Origin: Chryseobacterium cucumeris
GTDB taxonomy: Bacteria > Bacteroidota > Bacteroidia > Flavobacteriales > Weeksellaceae
Reading direction: 5' to 3'
Assembly (NCBI RefSeq): GCF_001593385.1
Contig: NZ_LUVZ01000023.1
Coordinates: 547,596 to 611,595 of the forward strand
DNA: 64,000 nt
Under the pieces are notes generated by a model. The model did not search any database. It was not told where the DNA came from and was given only the letters and a program-made list of their open reading frames with translations. Below, one piece after another: positions 28,886 to 38,741 of the stretch (position 1 is its first letter; each line of letters begins with the position of its first letter). The position numbers were made by a program, and so were the translations under genes.

Positions 28886-29740
28886 ATGAAACAGACAACA
28901 ACTTTCAGATCAGGTACTCACAAAGAAAGGGTGATGGAGCAATATGATGCTGCATTAGCAAATTTTAAAGGAAATATCCGTCAACAAGCGGTCCCAACAA
29001 GCTTTGGAGAAACCCATGTTATCAGTTATGGAAATGAAGATTATCCTAAACTTATATTACTTCATGGAGCTAATTCTAACGCTGCATCCTGGATGAAGGA
29101 TCTTGCTTTGTACAGCAAAGAATACAAAGTATATGCTATTGATATTATTGGGGAACCAGGTAAAAGTGAACAAAACAGACTTCCTTATAAAGGCAATTAT
29201 TACAGTGATTGGCTGTTTGAGGTTTTCCAACAACTGAAAATAACAAAATTTTCTTTGGTGGGATTGTCTCAAGGTGGATGGCTTGCGATAAAGTTTGCAG
29301 CCAGATATCCGGAAAAAATCAGTCAGCTTGTCCTTCTTTCTCCAGGAGGAATTGTAAAAACACAGCGTAGCTTTGTGTTAAAAGCGATATTCTTTTCTCT
29401 ACTTGGAAATGCCGGGAAGAGAAAAATCAATAAACTGATAACGGGTTCACAAAAAATAGATCAGTCTGTTCTGGACTTTATGAGTCTCATGCAGTCCTCT
29501 GTGAATGCAAGGATAGATAAGGAGTATATTTTTTCTGATGAAGAATTGAAAAATATGACCATGCCTGTCTTTTTTATAGGTGGAGCAGGTGATGTGGTCA
29601 GGGATTCTCAACAAATAAAAGAAAGACTTGAAGGGTTACTTCCTGATTTTGAATCCTATGTTGATCCTGACAAGGGACATGTGCTGGTTGGTCTGGCAGA
29701 TAAAATAAATGCATTTTTACTAAAGAGAAGGAATGATTAA
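28886..29740 (+). CDS. Alpha/beta hydrolase
   Basis: A 284-residue alpha/beta hydrolase from the ATG at 28886; the frame stays open for 22 more residues upstream, but those are basic and unlike the family. Visible are the oxyanion segment LLHGANSNAASW, the nucleophile elbow GLSQGG, an acid in GGAGDVVRD and a late His in DKGHVLVG. The substrate is unknown. It is divergent from the lipid/polyketide operon and could be a stand-alone esterase. The gene ends in a strong shared terminator with the glutaminase gene. Confidence 0.82.
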   Translation: MKQTTTFRSGTHKERVMEQYDAALANFKGNIRQQAVPTSFGETHVISYGNEDYPKLILLHGANSNAASWMKDLALYSKEYKVYAIDIIGEPGKSEQNRLPYKGNYYSDWLFEVFQQLKITKFSLVGLSQGGWLAIKFAARYPEKISQLVLLSPGGIVKTQRSFVLKAIFFSLLGNAGKRKINKLITGSQKIDQSVLDFMSLMQSSVNARIDKEYIFSDEELKNMTMPVFFIGGAGDVVRDSQQIKERLEGLLPDFESYVDPDKGHVLVGLADKINAFLLKRRND

Positions 29741-29750
29741 TCCTTTATGC

Positions 29751-29783
29751 AAAGGCTCCAAAACATTTTGTTTTGGAGCCTTT
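29751..29783. terminator. Bidirectional terminator
   Basis: A perfect 13-base stem, AAAGGCTCCAAAA paired with TTTTGGAGCCTTT, sits between the convergent hydrolase and glutaminase genes. A/T runs on both arms make it usable from both sides. Confidence 0.85.
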
Positions 29784-29807
29784 GTGATAGTTTATGTACC
29801 AGAATCT

Positions 29808-30821
29808 TTAAAAGATACTTAATCCATACTGTTTTGCCAGATCTAAAATCATATGATATCCGGCCAGAGAATTTCCATGTTGATCTAAAGCAGGACTGAA
29901 AACTCCGATTCCTATTTTTCCCGGAACACTTACCGTAATTCCTCCTCCTACACCGGATTTGCTCGGTAAACCAACAGTTCTGGAGTATTCCCCACTGAAT
30001 TCATACATTCCGGCAGTCAGCATCTGTGATTCTACTAATTTTGCCATATCTGCATTTTTATAAGTGGCATCACCGTCAAATCTTACACACTGGTTGGCAA
30101 AGAAGTATCCTATTTTTGCGAGATCTTCAGCAGTAAGTTCAATAGAGCATTGTTTGAAATAGTTGTCCAGCTGGTCTTCATTTCCTGAAATCAGTCCGCT
30201 GTTTTTCATGATGTAAAACATTCCACGGTTACGGTGTCCTGTTGATTTTTCCGATTCGTAAACCGATTTATTGTAATCTATGGATGGGTTTTTGGTAATA
30301 TACCTTACCATATCCAGAATTTTAAGGAATGGTTTTTCTCCGTCTCCTGAGATCAATGAAGTGGTAAGGATTGCTCCGGCATTCATCATTGGATTAAGTG
30401 GCTTTCCTGTGGTTTCAAGATTGGAAAAATGGTTGAAAGGCTTGTCTGATCCGAAATATCCCATTTTATCAAAAATATGAGTTTCTCCTTTTTCATTGAC
30501 GGCTACCATTAAGGATATGATTTTGGAAATGCTTTGCATGGTAAATTTCTTACTTACATCACCGGTGTTGAATACTTTTCCATTTTTATCAACCACTGAA
30601 AAGGCAATTGCTTTAGCATCCATTTTCCCTAGTTCAGGAATGTAATCTGCCACTTTTCCCTGAGTATAATAAGCTCTGTTTTTTTCCAGAATGGTATTTA
30701 ATGTTTTTTCTGAAAGGGTTGAGAGATCTGCTGTCTTCTGTGCATAAAAGATTGTGTTTAAGGAAAGAAAAGCTGCAGTACAGATTCCTTTGGCGGAAAA
30801 TAAAAAATTTTTGTTTCTCAT
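29808..30821 (-). CDS. glsA: Glutaminase, exported
   Basis: A serine-type glutaminase converting L-glutamine to L-glutamate and ammonia. From the ATG at 30821 the protein has 337 residues and an N-terminal signal peptide ending near IFYAQ; an in-frame extension to 30968 is unlikely because it would bury this signal. The catalytic pair Ser97 and Lys100 is in FTMQSISKI. Other family blocks are GKPLNPMMNAGAI, the STGHRNRG segment, and GLPSKSGVGGGI near the C-terminus. Length (about 310 plus signal) agrees with the family. A periplasmic or surface location is unusual for GlsA in Proteobacteria but plausible in flavobacteria that take up amino acids from peptides. Confidence 0.93.
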   Translation of the reverse strand: MRNKNFLFSAKGICTAAFLSLNTIFYAQKTADLSTLSEKTLNTILEKNRAYYTQGKVADYIPELGKMDAKAIAFSVVDKNGKVFNTGDVSKKFTMQSISKIISLMVAVNEKGETHIFDKMGYFGSDKPFNHFSNLETTGKPLNPMMNAGAILTTSLISGDGEKPFLKILDMVRYITKNPSIDYNKSVYESEKSTGHRNRGMFYIMKNSGLISGNEDQLDNYFKQCSIELTAEDLAKIGYFFANQCVRFDGDATYKNADMAKLVESQMLTAGMYEFSGEYSRTVGLPSKSGVGGGITVSVPGKIGIGVFSPALDQHGNSLAGYHMILDLAKQYGLSIF

Positions 30822-31340
30822 ATAAGAGTTGTTGAATATAATGTTTATGATAAGCCTTGAAAAACAAAGATAAATTATTTTAATCTTGTCGGCAATTCTA
30901 ATGATTGTCCTTACGGATATTGATATGAATAGGAAATGCTTGATGAAGATTAAGTTGTCGAAATACATATAGTTTTTTAAGAATTAAGAAATGGGTAAAA
31001 CTTATTATTCTATCTGTTTTGAATGTGATTAATTTTAATACAAATTGATATTATTTAGTAAAAAATAAATTAAATTTAATTTTACTTGTTGATTTTGGGA
31101 TTTATTGGTAGAAACAATAGGATTTTATTTGATTGAAAATGGCTTGGAGACCCTGAAATTAAAAAAAAGATGATTTTTTTTTATATAACTAATGAGTTGG
31201 TGAAATAGCATATAAGTATGAATTTATCTATATTGTTGAAATTCAACTGTGAAATAATGTTATTTTTTCACGATTAAATGAGTTTTATATTATTATTTTT
31301 ACTAATTTGACAAAAAATTAATAACACTTTTTTAATAACT
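30822..31340. other. AT-rich intergenic region between divergent genes
   Basis: About 500 bases with no credible gene. Its role is presumably to hold the promoters of the glutaminase gene and of the large PKD/T9SS gene. I see long A/T tracts but no confident paired promoter boxes. Confidence 0.4.
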
Positions 31341-34300
31341 ATGAAAAACAACACCTATTTTGGTAGGCAGCACATCTTCAGATGGCTCCTGCTATGTTGG
31401 CTTCTGGTACCCTGGGTACTACAAGCTCAAGCTCGAATTACATGGACCGCTCAGGTCGGATGCCAGGAATTCCGTGGCGAAAAAGATGGTCAGATCCCTG
31501 ACAACGGAATCGCTTATTCCTACATCAATTCATCCCAATGTCTCCGGGTCTGTGAGCAATCAACCGTAAAATACGAGATTCAGGGACCGAATGTTTCCAA
31601 TGTCCAATGGACGGTTTCAGGAGGTACAGCAGCTATTTCAGGACCTGCGAATACCGTAGCGAATGTAAGCTGGGGAGCAGCGGGGAACGGATCTTTACAG
31701 GCGGTTATCACCTACAATGACGGAACTGTGGAAACCCAGACCATTTGTATCGAAAAGATTAACAGGCCGATTGCTAAATTTGAAATGTTAAACCTGACTG
31801 ATACTGTATGTAGGAATACAACGATCTATTTTGATAATCTTTCTGAACAGAACGGTGGATCGGATATCATTAACTACTTCTGGGACTTTGGAGATGGTAC
31901 AACTTCTACCGCTTTTGAGCCGTCTCATTTGTATGCTAATCCCGGAAACTATACAATTACTCTGACGGTTACCAACAAGTGTGGCTGCCAGGATAAAATT
32001 AAAAAACAAATCAAGGTATTAAAAGCTGATCCTGTACAGATCAACTGTGCTTCCGTAGTATGTGAAGGCAGTACTGAAAAATACAATGTACAGGATGGAT
32101 GCAACAAAGGACAATGGAAAGTTATCGGAGGATCAATTGTCAACATTAACGGTAATGAAATTGAAGTGGTTTGGGATCAGGTAGATCCGCTTGAAGGCTT
32201 TGGATATGTAATGTACATGTCAGAATGTGCATGTCCTGAGTGGACGACAATTAAAATTCCTGTAGTTTTAAAAAATGCAAAAATTAAAGGACAGGGAGTG
32301 ATATGTACTGGCAGACAGTATACTTATTCAATTCCTCAGTGGCCAACAACCAAAGTTAACTGGAATGTGACAGGTCCTGCGGGAGGTCTGCTGACGAATA
32401 CTCAACAGAGAAACGAAATTGTTTTCTCCGCAAATCAGCCAGGGACTTATCATCTTACAGCAAATTATTTTAATACTTTATTGGGATGTGAAGGACAGGC
32501 TTCTATAGATATCGTAGTAGAAGCACCAGTATTGGTAAGTGGTGGTGTGGATGAAATCTGTGCCGGAACAAGCCAAGGATTTACAGCTGTCCCTAATGTA
32601 CCGGTGATCTGGAAAGTAACAACAGGAGCATCTACGTATACTTCTCCACCCATGACAGGAATATTCAACTATAACTTTGCTACGGCAGGAACATATACTG
32701 TGACGGCTACCAAGCAAGGTGGAGGTTGTGAAAGTAATGGAAGAATTATTAAGGTATTACCAATTCCACAGGCACCTAACGGAACCATTTCCGGAGAAAC
32801 AAAAGTATGTCCTGGAAAACCTTATGTTTATACCATCAGTTCAGTGGATCCCGGAATGGTACCGGTTTGGACTGTTACCAACGGAACTATTCAAGGAAGT
32901 AATGCAGGACAATCTGTTACGGTGATATTTAATGCCGGCGCAACGTCATATACAGTGTCTGCACAGAACAAATCTATCAGCAGTGCAGCATGTCTTTCAG
33001 CTCCGAAAACGTTTAACGTAACTAAAATAGACCTTAGTACTATTGTTATTAATCCAAAACCAGGACCTTTCTGCCCAAGCAGTACTCAAACTTTCAGTGC
33101 TAACCTGAATGGTATTGTTCCTGACTTTATGGAATGGTCGTTTGCCAGTTCCAACTTCGGAAGTGTAGTAGGCGGACAGGGTACAGCTAATATTACCGTA
33201 AACTTCAACGAGATTTCTTCAACGAGTACTACTGATCTTATTCTGAAAGTAGTAAAATGTGGAGTAACACAGATTATTACTATGCCGGTATCTTTAATTA
33301 CGCTTCCGGTAGTAAGCTTTACCAATGTTGGCGGAATTTGTTTAGGATCAAATCTTACTTTTACAGTAAATCAGGGAACTATTACTTCAGCCACAAGTGT
33401 TACTTTCACTTTTGCTGGCGGAACGTTTACGACAGCCTTTAATCCGTCTGGGGTTTACAGCTTCCCGAATAACGGATATATCCAGAATAATTCAGGAAAT
33501 AATGTTTCCCACACAGTTACTGTAACTTATGCAGGTACTAACGGATGTAATTATAAACCTACTGCAAGTGCTAATTTTATTGTATATCCTGAAACCATTA
33601 TTACTGTTTCTCCGGTATATAATATTGCAGTTTGTGATCCTACCACAATGACACCGTATACTATTACGGCTAACAGCTCTACAGGACTTACCAATATCAT
33701 ATCCTGGCAATGGTATAAAAATAATGGTATTATATCTGGTGCAACTACCAACTCGTATACCATCTCAGGAGCAGGTGCTTTTGGAACGTATAGAGTGCAG
33801 GCTGTAGATATTAACGGTTGTGTGGTTTCTTCACAGAATATTAATGTAACACAATCATGCCCGAGCAGTGGAAGTTGTACAGCAAATCCTCAGATCAACT
33901 TCGTGCCGGCATGGACTGCTTGTAATAACATTACGGTTTCTGGTTTAACGTACAATGGAACTCCGGATGAAATCCAATGGTTGTCTGATACTTTCCTTAC
34001 TTTAGTTTCAGGTCAGGGAACAGCTTCACCGGTATATCAGACTAATCTTGCAGGAGCACATCTTGTTTTTGTACGCCTGAGATACGGTTCATGCTGGTAC
34101 AGCAAAGGGGTAGAAGTGAGAAAGAACTATGAACCTAAATTCAATATCAGTACAGTATGTAGTGGAAATGGTTATAGTGTAACACTTTTTAATACTTCTA
34201 CAATATTTGAAATCAATCCGGCGTCTATTACCTACACGTTCACTTCGCCGGGACAGCCTACCCAAACAGGACAGTCTGCTACTTATAATCTTGCGCCAGG

Positions 34301-36209
34301 TACTTATACCTTTACAATGACGGTTTCTGCACCAGGGAAGCCAACATGTACTACTACGCAGACTATTACATTAGCTCCTATTCCTGATACATCTTTCTTG
34401 GTTCCAGCCTGGTTGTGTGCCCGTTCGCCTATAACATTCAGTCCAATAAATTATGTTCCCGGAAATACCTACACATGGATTTTTGATGGTACATCTTATA
34501 TTACGACAGGATCAGGTGCTACAATAACGTATAATACAGCAGGAACAAAAACCATTCAGCTGAAAATTAAAACACCTATGGGATGTGAATATACTTCTGC
34601 TGTCATTGGTGTGAATGTAAAAGAAGCTACTCTGGATGGTACTATAGCACCTCCTTCTCTTGTGGCTTGTATGGGAAGTGCTCCTAATATTGTATTTACC
34701 AGTACACTTGGATCTCCTAGTCAGTATATCTGGATGAATGGCTCTCAGCCTGTTGCAGGTGCACCAAACTCTCCGGTATTCACACCTACGCAATCTGGTA
34801 ATTACTGGCCTGTGCTGGTATCATCAGATGGATGTACAACAAGTATTATGAGTACCAAAGCAATCCCGGTAACGCTTAAAAATCCTCCATATGTAAATAT
34901 ATCAGGAACAGCGAATATCTGTGAAGGATCTTCAACGGTACTTACCGGTATTGTAACGGATAACACCTTAGAATATCAGTGGAAAAAAGGAAATTCTGTG
35001 ATTGTACCATGGGCTTCTTCTCCTTATCCTATTGCTATAAGTACAGGACCATTATCTGCTGGTACTTATGTGTATACGCTGGAAGTAAGAACTCCGGGTA
35101 CATCAGGATGTACAAGCAGCAAAAGCTTTACAGTTACTGTAAATAGCCCGCCGGCACCGATTTCTGTAACCTATAGTATGGTAGGTTGTCAGCCTTATCA
35201 GGTGATGTTAACAGCATCAGGGCCGTCTGCAGGAGTTTATAACTGGAGCAACGGAATGACAGGTCAGTCTATTACAGTAAATGAAGGTGGTGCTTATCAG
35301 GTTATCTACACGGCACCAAGTGGATGTAAGGTTGTAGGTAATGTACAGGTTCCATTAAGCCTTGAAAGTCTGATGTGGGTATTCCCAACAGGATGCTATG
35401 ATGAATGCCTTAGAAAGAACTATGTTTTAGGACCAAAAGGAGTCTTCGATCATCATGATTGGCTGTTGTTTGGAAACAGCATCCAGAGTGGAAACAATGA
35501 TTATATTTATCCGTTGTACATTGGTGCTGCAGGAACTTATCAGTTGCAGATTGACCATCTGGGATGTCAGTTTACTTCCGGAACCATGAATTACTATCCG
35601 GGTAAAGAATGTGGATACGAAACAGAATGTAAACTGGAAGCAAGTATCAAAGACATGAAATGGGTTGGAGATCACTATAATGTGTATGGTGTGATCTACA
35701 ATGGCGGAAGCCAGCCGATAAGTCTTACCGTTTCAAGTCTTAATGGATTTGGAATTTATCTTCCTTCTATTATTACAATTCCTGCTGGTGGAGTGTATGA
35801 TATGAACGCTAATCCATTGGCATTCTATCCAAACTCAAACTTCCAGGGTGCGGATGAGATTTTATTCTCCAATGAAACATGTAAGTTTACTACCAAAGCG
35901 GTAGATCCTAACTGGATGGGGATGAAAAATGCAGGAAGAAGTGTGACGGCAACTTCAGTTTCTTCTCTGAAAATGACACCAAATCCTGCGAAGGAAAAAG
36001 TGAAAATCTCGTATAATACGGGCAATGAAAAATTACTGGCAAAACAGGTTACAGTTTTTGACGCCATGGGCAATGTCAAATTCCGTAAGGAACTGAAAAC
36101 GGCTTCCGGAGAGGTAGACGTGGAGGTTACCAGCTGGCTGCAGGGTGTTTATATTGTTATCGTACAAACGGGAGACACCTCATTACAAGGAAAACTAATT
36201 AAAAATTAG
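31341..36209 (+). CDS. Large PKD-domain surface protein with T9SS type A tail
   Basis: A 1622-residue secreted protein. The N-terminus is a signal peptide ending near LQAQA. A PKD domain is clear near residues 150-225 (YFWDFGDGTTSTAFEPSHLY), followed by many Ig-like/PKD-like repeats, each with paired Cys, such as the recurring VC.G or CEG segments. The C-terminus is a type IX secretion sorting domain: it begins LKMTPNPAKEKVKISYN and ends in QGVYIVIVQ and a short basic tail. Such proteins cross the outer membrane by the T9SS and become surface-attached or released. The function is probably adhesion or matrix; no catalytic domain is seen. A terminator separates it from the next T9SS gene. Confidence 0.85.
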   Translation: MKNNTYFGRQHIFRWLLLCWLLVPWVLQAQARITWTAQVGCQEFRGEKDGQIPDNGIAYSYINSSQCLRVCEQSTVKYEIQGPNVSNVQWTVSGGTAAISGPANTVANVSWGAAGNGSLQAVITYNDGTVETQTICIEKINRPIAKFEMLNLTDTVCRNTTIYFDNLSEQNGGSDIINYFWDFGDGTTSTAFEPSHLYANPGNYTITLTVTNKCGCQDKIKKQIKVLKADPVQINCASVVCEGSTEKYNVQDGCNKGQWKVIGGSIVNINGNEIEVVWDQVDPLEGFGYVMYMSECACPEWTTIKIPVVLKNAKIKGQGVICTGRQYTYSIPQWPTTKVNWNVTGPAGGLLTNTQQRNEIVFSANQPGTYHLTANYFNTLLGCEGQASIDIVVEAPVLVSGGVDEICAGTSQGFTAVPNVPVIWKVTTGASTYTSPPMTGIFNYNFATAGTYTVTATKQGGGCESNGRIIKVLPIPQAPNGTISGETKVCPGKPYVYTISSVDPGMVPVWTVTNGTIQGSNAGQSVTVIFNAGATSYTVSAQNKSISSAACLSAPKTFNVTKIDLSTIVINPKPGPFCPSSTQTFSANLNGIVPDFMEWSFASSNFGSVVGGQGTANITVNFNEISSTSTTDLILKVVKCGVTQIITMPVSLITLPVVSFTNVGGICLGSNLTFTVNQGTITSATSVTFTFAGGTFTTAFNPSGVYSFPNNGYIQNNSGNNVSHTVTVTYAGTNGCNYKPTASANFIVYPETIITVSPVYNIAVCDPTTMTPYTITANSSTGLTNIISWQWYKNNGIISGATTNSYTISGAGAFGTYRVQAVDINGCVVSSQNINVTQSCPSSGSCTANPQINFVPAWTACNNITVSGLTYNGTPDEIQWLSDTFLTLVSGQGTASPVYQTNLAGAHLVFVRLRYGSCWYSKGVEVRKNYEPKFNISTVCSGNGYSVTLFNTSTIFEINPASITYTFTSPGQPTQTGQSATYNLAPGTYTFTMTVSAPGKPTCTTTQTITLAPIPDTSFLVPAWLCARSPITFSPINYVPGNTYTWIFDGTSYITTGSGATITYNTAGTKTIQLKIKTPMGCEYTSAVIGVNVKEATLDGTIAPPSLVACMGSAPNIVFTSTLGSPSQYIWMNGSQPVAGAPNSPVFTPTQSGNYWPVLVSSDGCTTSIMSTKAIPVTLKNPPYVNISGTANICEGSSTVLTGIVTDNTLEYQWKKGNSVIVPWASSPYPIAISTGPLSAGTYVYTLEVRTPGTSGCTSSKSFTVTVNSPPAPISVTYSMVGCQPYQVMLTASGPSAGVYNWSNGMTGQSITVNEGGAYQVIYTAPSGCKVVGNVQVPLSLESLMWVFPTGCYDECLRKNYVLGPKGVFDHHDWLLFGNSIQSGNNDYIYPLYIGAAGTYQLQIDHLGCQFTSGTMNYYPGKECGYETECKLEASIKDMKWVGDHYNVYGVIYNGGSQPISLTVSSLNGFGIYLPSIITIPAGGVYDMNANPLAFYPNSNFQGADEILFSNETCKFTTKAVDPNWMGMKNAGRSVTATSVSSLKMTPNPAKEKVKISYNTGNEKLLAKQVTVFDAMGNVKFRKELKTASGEVDVEVTSWLQGVYIVIVQTGDTSLQGKLIKN

Positions 36210-36220
36210 TAGCTTATAAA

Positions 36221-36253
36221 GCAGTGTTCTCTTCGGAGAGCACTGTTTTTTTA
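36221..36253 (+). terminator. Rho-independent terminator
   Basis: CAGTGTTCTC and GAGAGCACTG pair around a TTCG loop, followed by seven Ts. It lies 12 bases after the stop of the large PKD gene. Confidence 0.88.
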
Positions 36254-36280
36254 TAGTATGTGATAATTAAATGAAATTTT

Positions 36281-38146
36281 ATGATACGATTAAAAAACAA
36301 ACTTTGGGGATTACTTCTGATAGTACCAGGATTATCTTTTAGTCAGGCTTATCAGTGGCAATGGGGAAAACAGGCAGGAGGATTAACAGGTTCAGCTGAT
36401 CCGGGTTTTCATTATGTCTTTGATGAATCCATAAGGGATATTGTAGTAGACAACAACAATAATACCTATTTTCTTGCCACCATGCGTGAACAGGAACAAA
36501 ATCTGAATGGCGCTTCTGTAACCAATTACGGTCTTAGTGATCTTTTTCTGTTCTCTGCTGATTGCGCAGGAAATATACGATGGTCCAGGCCAATAGGCGG
36601 TTCAGGAGATGGAGAAAATGCATGGCATATTAAAGTAGATAATAATGGTGGATTATATGTGTTGGCAACCCTTTATAACAATTCATATGCAGGAGATCCT
36701 AATGCTGTTCCTATGCACTTTGATGATACTCATACACAACCGCTGTATACTTATTATGATCAAACGATAGAACCGGCCCATAAAGCGGCTTTTCTGTTAA
36801 AATACAATACTTCGGACGGTACACTGGCATGGAGCAAATCTTTACAGGGAGATGTTAATTATTTTTCCCGCATGTGCGATGTTCAGATGATGTATATGGA
36901 TTCTTCCAAAAATATTCATGCTGTAATGGGATTCAGAGCAGGAACACATCTGAATGGATTAATTACAGTGCCTTCAACCTTCACATCAACCTATCAGTAT
37001 TATGCGGTCAAGTTCAATTATGATAACGGAAATATGACCCCCGCAACTCCTTTGTTACTTCCTATTACAGGAGATGCAATAAATATTGTAGGTAGAGAGG
37101 GAAAAGTGAATGTAGTATACGATGAAAGTTTGAATCGTTATTATATTGCTGGTAAAAGAATGGATCCTGGATTCAGTAATCTGGTTGATCTTTCCTATAA
37201 TAATGTTCCCTTTACAAAAGCGGCTTATGTGTTTGCTTTTGATGGTACTACCGGAGCTGAGGTATGGAGAAAAGAACTTAATAACGGTACAACGAGTACT
37301 GATGATGAAATTCATTCTATTATCAAAGATCCCGTAACTTCAGATATTTATATTTCAGGACGGTATTTTAACGGAATAACAGTGCCTGCAACTTTCGGAA
37401 CTTATACATTTCCTCTGAGAAGTTATGTGGAAGCCGTTCCGTTTGTTATGAAAATGAATGCTGCGGGTGCAGTACAATGGGCAAAAACTCCGGAAGCAAT
37501 GTCTGGTCTTCAGTTTGGTTATCGTTTTACCAAAGGAACAATTGCCATTAATGGAAATGAAATAGCCTTTGCCAAAGGAAGCTGGTCTGATGTCTGGGGA
37601 AGCTATGCAATGGTACGTCCTGATGGAGACAGATCTGATCCTTTACTGGTGAGACTTAATAAAGATACGGGAGCGGTCTTGGGAACAGGAGAAATCCGTA
37701 GTAACTATTATGTTATAGATGAATTTACAGCAGTTGCTGCAGATAACGATGGCAATTACGTAGTGGGAGGTTTTTTTCACGATCAGCTATTTACGGATGC
37801 CAATGATAATGTCAACACAATGGCGGTTAATGTAGCAGGAGGGAAATCTCAGTCTTTTTTTACAAAATTTGCTAAGTCAACGTGCAGCCAGATGTCAGTA
37901 GAAGAAACGGCTGCTCAGGCAGGAATGCAATTATACCCTAATCCGGTTCAGGATGTATTGATGATCAAAAGTAAAGAGCCTTTGGTTTCTTATGAGATCT
38001 TTGGAGCAGCAGGACAACTGGTCAAGCAGGGAACTTTGAATATGATGCAGGAACAGATCGTATTATCTTCTCTTCAGACAGGAGTATATTACATTAAACT
38101 ACATACAAAATCTTCAACAGTAACAGAAAAGATACTGAAGAAGTAA
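36281..38146 (+). CDS. T9SS type A sorted beta-propeller-like surface protein
   Basis: A 621-residue protein with a signal peptide ending at GLSFSQ. The body has repeated segments of the type DNNNNTYFLAT, DNNGGLYVLAT and DNDGNYVVGG, as in SBBP/NHL-like beta-propeller repeats that report a value after a comparison phrase. The C-terminal 75 residues are a T9SS type A sorting domain (MQLYPNPVQDVLMI at its start, GVYYIKLHT near its end, and EKILKK last). It is a neighbour and likely functional companion of the 1622-residue protein. The biological role is unknown. Confidence 0.8.
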   Translation: MIRLKNKLWGLLLIVPGLSFSQAYQWQWGKQAGGLTGSADPGFHYVFDESIRDIVVDNNNNTYFLATMREQEQNLNGASVTNYGLSDLFLFSADCAGNIRWSRPIGGSGDGENAWHIKVDNNGGLYVLATLYNNSYAGDPNAVPMHFDDTHTQPLYTYYDQTIEPAHKAAFLLKYNTSDGTLAWSKSLQGDVNYFSRMCDVQMMYMDSSKNIHAVMGFRAGTHLNGLITVPSTFTSTYQYYAVKFNYDNGNMTPATPLLLPITGDAINIVGREGKVNVVYDESLNRYYIAGKRMDPGFSNLVDLSYNNVPFTKAAYVFAFDGTTGAEVWRKELNNGTTSTDDEIHSIIKDPVTSDIYISGRYFNGITVPATFGTYTFPLRSYVEAVPFVMKMNAAGAVQWAKTPEAMSGLQFGYRFTKGTIAINGNEIAFAKGSWSDVWGSYAMVRPDGDRSDPLLVRLNKDTGAVLGTGEIRSNYYVIDEFTAVAADNDGNYVVGGFFHDQLFTDANDNVNTMAVNVAGGKSQSFFTKFAKSTCSQMSVEETAAQAGMQLYPNPVQDVLMIKSKEPLVSYEIFGAAGQLVKQGTLNMMQEQIVLSSLQTGVYYIKLHTKSSTVTEKILKK

Positions 38147-38182
38147 AAAAACAAAACTGAAAATTAATAACCTTATATATAA

Positions 38183-38217
38183 AACGGTGTTTTCCAGGAG
38201 AGGACACCGTTTTTTTA
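38183..38217 (+). terminator. Rho-independent terminator
   Basis: ACGGTGTTTTCC and GGACACCGT arms are followed by seven Ts, about 37 bases after the stop of the T9SS gene. Confidence 0.85.
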
Positions 38218-38294
38218 TTGAAAAATATCGGTTTGTTCGCAATTTTACAATTTTTGGGTTTGAGGAATGTTTTGCTTTGTATAAAAATTTTACA

Positions 38295-38741
38295 ATGAAA
38301 AAAATACTTATTCTAAGCTTATTATTACTTCTTACTTCATGGTCTGATGCCCAAAATAAAGATCTTAAGCCGGTAAGGAAGGTTATAGAAGCCAGTAATG
38401 CAATCTACGCGGAACTTGCCAATAAAAATGACGGTTCCATTCTTAGCAGATATACTGATGATGCATGTCTTTTTCCACCCAATGCCGCCCCATTATGTGG
38501 AAAAGAGCAAATACTTGATTTCTTTAAAAACGGCCCGAAAGTACATGTTAAGTTTATGATTCAAAATCTGTATGGAGATGGCAGAACCTCAGTAACCGAA
38601 GAAAGTTATTATGAGATGACAGATTTAAAGGGCAACAAACTGGACGATGGAAAAGTGATCGTTATCTGGAAGAATACAAAAGATGTCTGGAAGATGCACC
38701 GGGACATGTTCAGCAGTAATCATCCTGCAAAATCAAACTAA
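38295..38741 (+). CDS. Secreted SnoaL/DUF4440-like protein
   Basis: A 148-residue protein from the ATG at 38295, which gives the signal peptide MKKILILSLLLLLTSWSDAQ; the frame stays open upstream through the terminator and is not credible there. The mature part has the NTF2-like/SnoaL pattern: a long helix (VRKVIEASNAIYAELANKND), the segment YTDDACLFPPNA and a final VWKMHRDMFSSN strand. Such proteins are small alpha+beta barrels that bind or isomerise small molecules, often of unknown function. Its last four bases overlap the end of a convergent AraC gene. Confidence 0.78.
   Translation: MKKILILSLLLLLTSWSDAQNKDLKPVRKVIEASNAIYAELANKNDGSILSRYTDDACLFPPNAAPLCGKEQILDFFKNGPKVHVKFMIQNLYGDGRTSVTEESYYEMTDLKGNKLDDGKVIVIWKNTKDVWKMHRDMFSSNHPAKSN

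Noticed and set aside
30822..30968. Extended N-terminus of glutaminase
   Set aside because: It would put 49 residues in front of a good signal peptide; the ATG at 30821 gives a normal exported protein.
31341..36209. Long opposite-strand frames inside the PKD gene as separate genes
   Set aside because: They are Ser/Thr/Cys-rich mirrors of a repeat-rich coding strand, with no start signals or family matches.
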